Notes under the pieces: generated by a model
Told to the model about the DNA's origin: nothing
What the model saw: only the letters and a program-made list of their open reading frames with translations
The model's database searches: none
In this document: positions 1 to 5,855 of the stretch, in pieces
How the letters are laid out: the number at the start of each line of letters is the position of its first letter
Numbering within the stretch: position 1 is the stretch's first letter
Made by a program: the position numbers and the translations under genes
Assembly (NCBI GenBank): GCA_964459985.1
Contig: CAYWOS010000067.1
Span: 1 to 8,698, forward strand
Reading direction: 5' to 3'
Origin: CAYWOS01 sp964459985
Lineage (GTDB): Bacteria > Bacillota > Clostridia > Christensenellales > Aristaeellaceae
Length of the DNA stretch: 8,698 nt

Positions 1-38
1 ATACGCGCGCGCCGCCCCGCGCAAAATACGCGCGGCTC

Positions 39-67
39 TTGCGGCGCGGGGGTGCGTGTGATATAAT
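39..67 (+). promoter_or_regulatory. Promoter of the pgsA-cinA-recA operon (extended -10)
   Basis: TTGCGG at 39-44 and a perfect TATAAT at 62-67 are separated by 17 nt, and TGA immediately precedes the -10 box (59-61), giving an extended -10 element. This matches the consensus of the housekeeping sigma factor very well and stands out in otherwise GC-rich DNA. Transcription would begin near 74-76 and leave a leader of about 115-120 nt before pgsA. The 8-nt inverted repeat CCCCGCGC (15-22) / GCGCGGGG (44-51) spans the -35 region and might be an operator, but in such GC-rich sequence it may be chance. Confidence 0.8.
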
Positions 68-74
68 GGTCAAG

Positions 75-186
75 GCGAACAAACGTTTCGTGTTCGCGCC
101 GATACGCGCAGGGCGCCGGCTTTTCGCCGGGGCGCGCATCGCGGCGCGGGCGCGGGGCGCGACGTTTGAGGATCTCCTTGAAGGAG
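75..186 (+). promoter_or_regulatory. Structured 5' leader with a possible Shine-Dalgarno-sequestering hairpin
   Basis: Three inverted repeats lie between the promoter and pgsA. GCGAACA (75-81) pairs with TGTTCGC (91-97). GCGCCGGC (113-120) pairs imperfectly with the segment 126-135 around the loop TTTTC. CTCCT (174-178) pairs with AGGAG (182-186) around the loop TGA. The last contains the pgsA ribosome binding site, so the hairpin could occlude it. No known riboswitch class is recognised. The complementarity is directly visible; a regulatory role is inference. Confidence 0.4.
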
Positions 187-192
187 CCGTGT

Positions 193-711
193 ATGAACCT
201 GCCCAACAAGCTCACGATCGTCCGGATCGCGCTCATTCCCGTGTGCGCGGCGCTGTTGTCCTTCGGGCAAACGACCGCCGCAGCCGCCGTGTTTGCCGCC
301 GCCGCCTTCACCGATTTTCTGGACGGCTATATCGCGCGCAGGCAAAAGCTGGTCACGGTGTTCGGCAAGTTTGCCGATCCCGTTGCCGACAAGCTGCTGG
401 TGCTGACCGCCATGATCTGTCTGGCCGCCGATCACGCGCTGCCCGCGTGGGCGGTGTGCGTGGTGGCGGCGCGCGAATTGATGGTCGACGGGCTGCGGCT
501 GGTCGCCGTCGGGCGCGGCGTCGTGATCGCGGCGGGCGTGTGGGGCAAATGCAAAACGGTGTCGCAGTTCCTTTGCGTGCTGTCCGCCATGCTGCTGCCC
601 GCGTCGGTCGCGACGGTGATTTTAACCTATTTGATGGCGGCGCTGACGCTCGTTTCGGGCGTCCTCTATTTTGTGAACGCCCGGGACGTATTCAGGGGCG
701 AAGCGTCATGA
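193..711 (+). CDS. pgsA: CDP-diacylglycerol--glycerol-3-phosphate 3-phosphatidyltransferase
   Basis: This is a 172-residue integral membrane enzyme that makes phosphatidylglycerophosphate from CDP-diacylglycerol and glycerol-3-phosphate, the committed step to phosphatidylglycerol and cardiolipin. The N-terminus MNLPNKLTIVRIALIP is typical of PgsA. The complete CDP-alcohol phosphotransferase motif is present: D41, D44-G45, A48-R49, G58, D62 and D66, matching D-x2-D-G-x2-A-R-x8-G-x3-D-x3-D. Hydrophobic segments follow through the rest of the protein, and the length fits the family (about 170-190). ATG 193 is chosen because AAGGAG lies at 181-186; an in-frame TTG at 166 would put non-family residues before the conserved start. 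It is the first gene of the operon and overlaps the next by 4 nt (ATGA). The order pgsA-cinA-recA is also found in Bacillus. Phosphatidylserine synthase shares the fold, but the N-terminus and length favour PgsA. Confidence 0.93.
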   Translation: MNLPNKLTIVRIALIPVCAALLSFGQTTAAAAVFAAAAFTDFLDGYIARRQKLVTVFGKFADPVADKLLVLTAMICLAADHALPAWAVCVVAARELMVDGLRLVAVGRGVVIAAGVWGKCKTVSQFLCVLSAMLLPASVATVILTYLMAALTLVSGVLYFVNARDVFRGEAS

Positions 712-1217
712 CGGCCGAAGGGATCAAGGACCTATTGATCGCGCGCGGGCAGACGCTGTGCGTCGCCGAAAGCCTGACGGGCGGCGCGCTCGCCGCGCGG
801 ATCGTGCGCGTGCCCGGCGTCAGCGGGTGCTTTGCGGGCGGGATCACCGCGTACCGGGACGAAATCAAGACGCAATTGCTGCGCGTGAGCGCCGACACGC
901 TTGCGCGGCGCACCGCCGTGAGCGCCGCCTGCGCGCGCGAGATGGCGCGGGGCGCGCGCGCCGCGTTTCACGCCGATTACGCGCTTTCGACCACCGGCTA
1001 CGCCGGGCCGGACGGCGATCCGCCCGGGCGCGCATACGTCGCGCTGGCCGATCGGTCGGGCGAAAAAGTTTACCGGCTTCAATTTCGCGGCGGGCGCAAC
1101 GCCGTCCGCGCGGCGACCGTACAAATCGCTTTATACCTATTAGAAAAGGAGCTTACAGCACATGGCGAAGAAGGAATCGACCAAGAACACGACGGACACG
1201 CGGGGCACGACGCCTGA
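708..1217 (+). CDS. pncC: CinA C-terminal domain protein / NMN amidohydrolase (PncC type)
   Basis: This 169-residue protein consists only of the CinA C-terminal domain. That family hydrolyses nicotinamide mononucleotide to nicotinate mononucleotide and ammonia, recycling the NMN left by NAD-dependent DNA ligase. Visible family motifs are AESLTGG (20-26, with S22 at the position described as catalytic in PncC), GGITAYRDEIK (44-54), AVS...AREMA and TGYAGPDGDPPGRAYVALA. The last is shorter than the usual TGIAGPGGGTP..KPVG.V.IA version. The N-terminal molybdopterin-binding-like domain of full CinA is absent, and upstream DNA encodes pgsA instead. The ATG start overlaps the pgsA stop by 4 nt and has AGGGG at 694-698. 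The family match ends near residue 145 (IALYLLEK); the remaining 24 residues are polar and run 56 nt into recA in another frame. cinA-recA co-transcription is well known and tied to competence in streptococci; competence here is not shown. Confidence 0.88.
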   Translation: MTAEGIKDLLIARGQTLCVAESLTGGALAARIVRVPGVSGCFAGGITAYRDEIKTQLLRVSADTLARRTAVSAACAREMARGARAAFHADYALSTTGYAGPDGDPPGRAYVALADRSGEKVYRLQFRGGRNAVRAATVQIALYLLEKELTAHGEEGIDQEHDGHAGHDA

Positions 1218-2265
1218 AAACGAAGAAAGGCTTCGCGCGCTGGAAACGACGCTGTCGGCGCTGAACAAGCAGTTTGGCAAGGGCACCGTCATGAAGCTGG
1301 GCGACAAGACCACCATGCAGGTTGATTCCGTGCCCACGGGCTGCCTTGAATTGGATCTGGCGCTCGGCGTGGGCGGCATCCCGCGCGGCCGCATCGTTGA
1401 AATCTACGGCCCCGAGTCCTCGGGCAAGACGACGGTGGCGCTGCATATCGTCGCCGAGGTGCAGAAAAAGGGCGGCGTGGCGGCGTTCATCGACGCCGAG
1501 CACGCGCTGGACCCCAAGTACGCCGCCGCGCTGGGCGTCAACATTGAAGAATTGTACATCAGCCAGCCCAACACCGGCGAGGACGCGCTGGAGATCGCCG
1601 AAGCGCTCATCCGCTCGGGCGCGGTCGATATCGTGGTCATCGACAGCGTCGCCGCGCTCGTACCGCGCGTCGAGATCGAGGGCGAAATGGGCGATTCCTT
1701 TGTGGGCACGCAGGCGCGGCTCATGAGTCAGGCCATGCGCAAACTGACGGGCGTGACGGCGAAAACCAACGCCATCGCGCTGTTCATCAATCAGATACGC
1801 GAAAAAGTCGGCGTCATTTACGGCAATCCCGAAACGACGCCGGGCGGCCGCGCGCTCAAGTTCTATTCCTCCGTTCGCCTCGAAGTCCGCCGCGCCGAAC
1901 AGCTCAAGAACGGCGCCGAGGTCATCGGCAACCGCACCAAGGTCAAAGTGGTCAAAAACAAAGTCGCGCCGCCCTTCAAAACCGCCGAGTTTGATCTGCT
2001 CTACGGCCAGGGCATCAGCCGCGAGGGCACCCTCCTCGATATGGCGGTGCAGCGCGACATCATCCAGAAATCGGGCGCGTGGTTCTCCTACAAGGATCAG
2101 CGCATCGGGCAGGGCCGCGACAACGCGCGGCTGTACCTCAAGGACAATCCCGAAATCGCGCAGGAGATCGAGGACGTCATCCGCGCCGAGTTCAACAAGC
2201 CCGTGACGGGCATTCCCGCCGAGGCGTTCGACGATATGGGCGTGGGCGCGACCGATGAAATGTGA
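1162..2265 (+). CDS. recA: Recombinase RecA
   Basis: This 367-residue DNA-dependent ATPase forms filaments on single-stranded DNA, catalyses strand exchange and stimulates LexA self-cleavage in the SOS response. Walker A is GPESSGKT (83-90), Walker B is IVVIDSVAAL (D161), and the ALFINQIREKVGV segment followed by GNPETTPGGRALKF (loop L2 region) is intact. The core aligns from LNKQFGKGTVM onward. The N-terminus is about 16-17 residues longer than in E. coli RecA (Walker A 83 versus 66), with a Thr/Lys/Glu-rich stretch. The start at 1162 is supported by AAGGAG at 1146-1151 and by the lack of a plausible internal start. Its first 18 codons overlap the end of cinA in another frame, and its stop overlaps the next gene by 11 nt. 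No LexA operator was recognised just upstream, so transcription probably comes from the promoter at 39-67. recX does not follow. Confidence 0.98.
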   Translation: MAKKESTKNTTDTRGTTPENEERLRALETTLSALNKQFGKGTVMKLGDKTTMQVDSVPTGCLELDLALGVGGIPRGRIVEIYGPESSGKTTVALHIVAEVQKKGGVAAFIDAEHALDPKYAAALGVNIEELYISQPNTGEDALEIAEALIRSGAVDIVVIDSVAALVPRVEIEGEMGDSFVGTQARLMSQAMRKLTGVTAKTNAIALFINQIREKVGVIYGNPETTPGGRALKFYSSVRLEVRRAEQLKNGAEVIGNRTKVKVVKNKVAPPFKTAEFDLLYGQGISREGTLLDMAVQRDIIQKSGAWFSYKDQRIGQGRDNARLYLKDNPEIAQEIEDVIRAEFNKPVTGIPAEAFDDMGVGATDEM

Positions 2266-3052
2266 GGAGACCGCCCACGATTGCCGGCTGTGCCGCGTCG
2301 AGCTGGACCGTGTTTCGGTCGCGCTGGGCGGCGACGCGCTGCTTTCCGACGTCAGCATGCATATCCACTGCGGACAGCTGACCGCGCTGGTCGGCCGCAA
2401 CGGCGCCGGCAAGACGACGCTGATCCGCGCGCTGCTCGGGCTGGTGCCGTATACCGGCAAAATCCGGCACGTCGACGCCGCCGGGCGCGATTTGTCGACG
2501 CTGACCACGGGCTACGTGCCGCAGCAATTGCCCTTTGACCGCGAAATGCCGCTTTCCGTGTGCGATCTCATCGCCGCGACGCTTTCGCGCGCGCCGGTAT
2601 GGCTGGGCGTGCGCAAAAAGACGCGGCAAACTGTTCTTGACATCCTGACCGCCGCGCGCGCCGAGGGGCTGATCGACAAGCGGCTCGGCGCGCTGTCGGG
2701 CGGTGAAATCCAGCGCGTGCTGCTGGCGATGGCGCTCTCGCCCATGCCCGATCTGCTGGTGCTCGACGAGCCGGTGTCGGGCGTCGATCAGAACGGGCTG
2801 CAATTATTCCTCGACACCGTGAGCGAGCTGCGCCTGCGCCATCACATGGCGATCCTGCTGGTATCGCACGATTGGGCGCTCGTGAGGCGGTACGCCGATT
2901 CGGTCGCGCTCATCGACAGGCGCGTGCTGCGCGTCGGGACGGCAGACGAGGTGTTTTCCTCCGGGGAATTTTCCGAGGCGTTCCCGCGCGGCGGGGACGG
3001 CGAAACAGGCGCGGGCGTTCCCGCGCGCGGCGGGGACGGAGACGAAGGATGA
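2255..3052 (+). CDS. znuC: Zinc/manganese-type metal ABC transporter, ATP-binding protein
   Basis: This 265-residue cytoplasmic ATPase would drive metal import by the permease encoded next. It has a complete ABC domain: Walker A GRNGAGKT (47-54), the Q-loop in TGYVPQQLPFD, signature LSGGE (147-151) followed by IQRVLLAMAL, Walker B LLVLDEP (D171, E172), the D-loop region at SGVD, and the H-loop LLVSHD (H205). The HIHCGQLTALVGRNGAGKTT style is typical of clostridial ZnuC-like proteins. The N-terminus carries C3, H8, C10 and C13, a possible metal-binding cluster. The C-terminal 25 residues are Gly/Asp-rich (GGDGETG, GGDGDEG), encoded by an imperfect DNA repeat, and look like low-complexity extension. 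ATG 2255 overlaps the recA stop by 11 nt with no strong ribosome binding site, suggesting translational coupling; its stop overlaps znuB by 4 nt (ATGA). The metal (Zn, Mn or Fe) cannot be fixed from sequence. Confidence 0.9.
   Translation: MKCEETAHDCRLCRVELDRVSVALGGDALLSDVSMHIHCGQLTALVGRNGAGKTTLIRALLGLVPYTGKIRHVDAAGRDLSTLTTGYVPQQLPFDREMPLSVCDLIAATLSRAPVWLGVRKKTRQTVLDILTAARAEGLIDKRLGALSGGEIQRVLLAMALSPMPDLLVLDEPVSGVDQNGLQLFLDTVSELRLRHHMAILLVSHDWALVRRYADSVALIDRRVLRVGTADEVFSSGEFSEAFPRGGDGETGAGVPARGGDGDEG
2978..3039 (+). repeat. Imperfect direct repeat at the 3' end of znuC
   Basis: GCGTTCCCGCGCGGCGGGG followed by ACGG (2978-3000) recurs at 3015-3039 with a two-base GC insertion. The two copies lie 37 nt apart and encode the Gly/Asp-rich tail (RGGDGE and RGGDGD). 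The units are partly self-complementary (CCGCGC/GCGCGG). This looks like local duplication at the end of the gene rather than a functional domain. Confidence 0.75.
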
Positions 3053-3888
3053 CGACGATTTACGCGATCATGGACGCGCTCCTGCCCTTTGAGTGCTTCC
3101 GCCTGACCTTCATGAAGAACGCGCTGCTGGCGCTGATTCTGTTGACGCCGCTGCTCGCGCTGGCGGGCACGATGGCGGTCAACCGCCGCATGGCGTTCTT
3201 TTCGGACGCGCTGGGGCACAGCGCGCTGGCGGGCGTCGGCATCGGCGTGCTGCTGGGCGTGCAGAGCGAATTGATCAGCATGCTCGTGTTCGGCATTCTC
3301 TGGGGCGTGCTCATCTGCCGCATCAACCGCGCCGGTTCGTCCTCGGCGGATACCGTGATCAGCGTGTTTTCCTCGACCGGCGTGGCGCTGGGGCTGTTCA
3401 TCCTCTCGCGCGGCGGCGGCTTCAACCGCTATTCCTCCCTGCTGGTGGGCGACGTTCTTTCCGTCTCGGCGAATGATCTCCTGTGGCTGGCGGTCGCGCT
3501 GGCCGTCGGCGTCGCCGTCTGGGCGGCGATCTACAACCGCCTGCTGCTCACGGCGGTCAACACGCCGCTCGCGCAGAGCCGGGGCATTCCCACCAAATGG
3601 ATCGAGTACGCTTTCGTTACCTTGGTCGTGGTCGCCGTCATGCTCGCCATTCGCTGGGTCGGCACGCTGCTCATCAACGCGCTGCTCATTCTCCCGGCGG
3701 CGGCCGGCCGCAATCTCTCGCGCACGGCGCGGCAGCACGCCGTTTCCAGCGTGCTCATCGGGCTGTTTTCGAGCGTCGCGGGGCTGGTCGGCGCGTATTA
3801 CCTCGATACCGGCGTCGGCGCGGCGGTCGTGCTGTGCGCCGCGTTCCTGTACGCCGTCAGCCTGCTGTTCAAGCGAAAAAGGGCGTAG
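3049..3888 (+). CDS. znuB: Zinc/manganese-type metal ABC transporter, permease (ZnuB/TroC family)
   Basis: This 279-residue polytopic membrane protein is the probable channel partner of the preceding ATPase. Hydrophobic segments are visible at roughly 22-44, 57-70, 74-91, 102-120, 143-162, 186-219 (probably two), 232-252 and 256-275, as expected for the ABC-3 family. Family landmarks are NRRMAFFSDALGHSALAGVGIG (positions 45-66), SSADTVISVFSSTGVALGL, the LLVGDVL motif near 131-137, the GIPTKWIEYAF segment, and TLLINALLILPAAAGRNLS near 206-224, the cytoplasmic coupling region. The start ATG overlaps the znuC stop by 4 nt and has GGAG at 3038-3041. The C-terminus KRKRA is short and basic. No periplasmic-type solute-binding protein (ZnuA/TroA) gene follows. 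Zn, Mn and Fe transporters of this family cannot be told apart here. Confidence 0.9.
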   Translation: MTTIYAIMDALLPFECFRLTFMKNALLALILLTPLLALAGTMAVNRRMAFFSDALGHSALAGVGIGVLLGVQSELISMLVFGILWGVLICRINRAGSSSADTVISVFSSTGVALGLFILSRGGGFNRYSSLLVGDVLSVSANDLLWLAVALAVGVAVWAAIYNRLLLTAVNTPLAQSRGIPTKWIEYAFVTLVVVAVMLAIRWVGTLLINALLILPAAAGRNLSRTARQHAVSSVLIGLFSSVAGLVGAYYLDTGVGAAVVLCAAFLYAVSLLFKRKRA

Positions 3889-3890
3889 AC

Positions 3891-3945
3891 GGGGGACGAC
3901 GGGGCGACAGGAGGACGACGGGGAGGACGACGGGGAGGACGGGGG
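3891..3945 (+). repeat. G-run tandem repeat just after znuB (possible G-quadruplex)
   Basis: The 12-nt unit GGGGAGGACGAC is seen at 3920-3931, with a truncated copy at 3932-3940 and degenerate relatives upstream (3891-3900, 3910-3919). Five runs of four or five G lie at 3891, 3901, 3920, 3932 and 3941, separated by 5, 15, 8 and 5 nt, so a quadruplex in the sense strand or transcript is conceivable. The GGGGACG word also occurs in the repeat at the end of znuC. No coding potential is recognised. Confidence 0.65.
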
Positions 3946-3946
3946 C

Positions 3947-3971
3947 GTCCTTTCTCTTGAAGAGAAAGGAC
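3947..3971 (+). repeat. Perfect hairpin downstream of the metal-transporter operon
   Basis: GTCCTTTCTC (3947-3956) and GAGAAAGGAC (3962-3971) are perfect complements around TTGAA. It lies 58 nt after the znuB stop, but no T-run follows (CAAAGAGACG), so it is not a classical intrinsic terminator. It could be a Rho-independent variant, an mRNA 3'-end stabiliser or a copy of a dispersed palindromic repeat. The remainder to 4048 has only a weak promoter-like pair for pepF: TTGATC at 3983-3988 and AATCAT at 4005-4010, 16 nt apart. Confidence 0.6.
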
Positions 3972-4048
3972 CAAAGAGACGATTGATCGGGGTAGTTCAT
4001 TAGAAATCATGTATTTGCGCAATGAAACAAGGTAAAGGAGAACGGGAA

Positions 4049-5839
4049 ATGGCGAAGGAACTGAAAGCCCGCAGGGACATGGACGCGCGCTGGCAGTGGC
4101 GCGTGAGCGACATTCTGGAAAGCGACGGGGCGTTCGAGGCGGAGTTTGCCCGCCTCAAGGACGAAATCAAGGCGTTCGCCGCCTTTGCGGGCAAGGTGAA
4201 GGACGATCCCAAGCTCGCCGTCCGCACGCACTTTTCCCTCATGCGGCGCATGGAGGCGCTGTATTCCTACGCGGGGCTTTCCCACGATCAGGATACATCG
4301 GACGCCAATTATCAGGCGCTGTCCTCGCGCGCCGAATCGCTGTTCGTTGATATGCAGTCGGCGGCGGCCTTCCTCGAGCCGGAATTGCTCGCGCTGCCCG
4401 GAGAAACGCTGGAGGCGCTCAAGAACGATCCCGACATGCGCGATTACGACGCGTACCTGCGCGGCGTGATCCGCATGAAGCCGCACACGCTGTCCGCCGA
4501 GATGGAAAAGCTGCTCGCCTCCGCCGGCGACGTGCTGAACGCGCCCTCCAACATTTTCGGCATGTTTGACAACGTGGACCTGCCGCTCCCCGAGATCACC
4601 GACGAAAAGGGCGACAGGATCAAATTAACGCACGGCAATTACGGCGAGTTCATCCGCAGCCGCGACCGCGGCGTGCGCAAGGCCGCCTTCGACGGCATGA
4701 CGGGCACGTACGGCAAGTTCGGCGACACCGTGACCGCCATGTACGCTTCCTCTGTCAAGGGCGATCTGTTCACCGCCAGGGCGCGCAGCTTCCCCTCGGC
4801 GCGCGCGGCGTCGCTGTACGGCAGCGAGATTCCCGAAACGGTGTACGACAGCCTGATCGACGCCATCCGCCGCTCGATCCCGACGCTGAACGAGTATCTC
4901 AAACTCCGCCGCGAAAAGATGGGGCTGGACGAACTGCATCTCTATGATCTCTACGTCCCCATCGTCGGCGACTTCGACATGAAAATGACCTATCCCGAGG
5001 CGTTTGAGCTGGTGCTGGAGGGTCTGAAGCCGCTGGGCGAAGACTATCTGAACGTACTGCGCGGCGCGTACGCGGGCGGCTGGATCGACGTGTACGAAAA
5101 CAAGGCCAAGCGCTCGGGCGCGTACAGCTGGGACTGCTACGGCGTGCATCCCTTCGTGCTGCTCAACCACACCGACGATCTGAACGGCGCGATGACGCTG
5201 GCGCATGAATTGGGCCACGCCATGCACACGTGGCATTCCGAGCAGGCGCTGCCCTACGCCAAGGCGAGCTATTCGCTCTTTGTCGCCGAGGTCGCCTCCA
5301 CCTGCAACGAAGTGCTTTTAATGCGCCATCTGATGAAAAAGTTCGCCGACAACCCGCAGGCGCTGTCCTATCTCAACAACCAGCTCCTCGAGGAGTTCCG
5401 CACCACCGTGTTCCGCCAGACGATGTTCGCCGAGTTCGAAAAGGAAGCCCACGCGCTTGCCGAGCGCGGCGAGGCGCTGACCAAGGACGCGCTGAACGCC
5501 CTCTATCTCGATCTCAACAAGGCCTACTACGGCGGCGAGTGCGCGGTGGATGAGATCATTCAGTACGAATGGATGCGCATCCCGCATTTCTACCGCAATT
5601 TCTACGTCTATCAGTACGCCACCGGCTTCTCCGCCGCCGTCGCCATCGCCTCCCGCATCCTCAACGAGGGCGAGAGCGCCGTGCGTGATTACAAGCGCTT
5701 CCTCTCCGCCGGCGGCAGCGTGCCGCCCATCGAGGCGCTGCGCTACGCCGGCGTCGATATGGAGAATCCCGACACGGTCGGCGGCGCGATGCGCGTGTTC
5801 GCCGACTGCGTGAGCGAGCTGAAGCGCCTGCTCAAATGA
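4049..5839 (+). CDS. pepF: Oligoendopeptidase F (M3B family zinc metallopeptidase)
   Basis: This is a 596-residue cytoplasmic zinc peptidase of the M3B family, which cleaves short peptides and contributes to peptide turnover. The catalytic motif HELGHAMH starts at H386 (ligands H386 and H390, catalytic E387). E414 in SLFVAEVASTCNE is the expected third zinc ligand, 28 residues after the first His. The N-terminal helical domain (W-x-V-S-DILESD near residue 20) and the C-terminal stretch YYGGECAVDEIIQYEWMRIPHFY then YQYATGFSAAVAIA are characteristic of PepF. Length agrees with the family (about 600). ATG 4049 (MAKELKARRD) is preferred over the in-frame ATG at 4022 because AAGGAG at 4035-4040 lies 8 nt before it. 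It is separated from the previous operon by about 160 nt and is followed closely by a DUF2804 gene, so the two are probably co-transcribed. There is no signal peptide. Confidence 0.96.
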   Translation: MAKELKARRDMDARWQWRVSDILESDGAFEAEFARLKDEIKAFAAFAGKVKDDPKLAVRTHFSLMRRMEALYSYAGLSHDQDTSDANYQALSSRAESLFVDMQSAAAFLEPELLALPGETLEALKNDPDMRDYDAYLRGVIRMKPHTLSAEMEKLLASAGDVLNAPSNIFGMFDNVDLPLPEITDEKGDRIKLTHGNYGEFIRSRDRGVRKAAFDGMTGTYGKFGDTVTAMYASSVKGDLFTARARSFPSARAASLYGSEIPETVYDSLIDAIRRSIPTLNEYLKLRREKMGLDELHLYDLYVPIVGDFDMKMTYPEAFELVLEGLKPLGEDYLNVLRGAYAGGWIDVYENKAKRSGAYSWDCYGVHPFVLLNHTDDLNGAMTLAHELGHAMHTWHSEQALPYAKASYSLFVAEVASTCNEVLLMRHLMKKFADNPQALSYLNNQLLEEFRTTVFRQTMFAEFEKEAHALAERGEALTKDALNALYLDLNKAYYGGECAVDEIIQYEWMRIPHFYRNFYVYQYATGFSAAVAIASRILNEGESAVRDYKRFLSAGGSVPPIEALRYAGVDMENPDTVGGAMRVFADCVSELKRLLK

Positions 5840-5855
5840 CGAAAGGGAGATGAAC

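Noticed and set aside
70..190. Known riboswitch or T-box in the pgsA leader
   Set aside because: No T-box, ribosomal-leader or riboswitch consensus is recognisable; only generic hairpins are seen.
39..707. N-terminal extension of CinA reading from 39 in the same frame
   Set aside because: The added sequence overlaps pgsA out of frame, is Arg-rich without CinA N-terminal domain motifs, and the ATG at 708 has a good ribosome binding site and a standard ATGA overlap.
1153..2508. 451-codon open frame on the minus strand across recA and the start of znuC
   Set aside because: It is antisense to recA, which is certain; it has Ala/Arg/His-rich composition typical of shadow frames in GC-rich DNA and no family motif.
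2842..3738. 298-codon minus-strand frame opposite znuC/znuB
   Set aside because: Extremely Arg/Gln/Asp/His-rich shadow of the permease gene; the plus-strand frame has clear membrane segments and family motifs.
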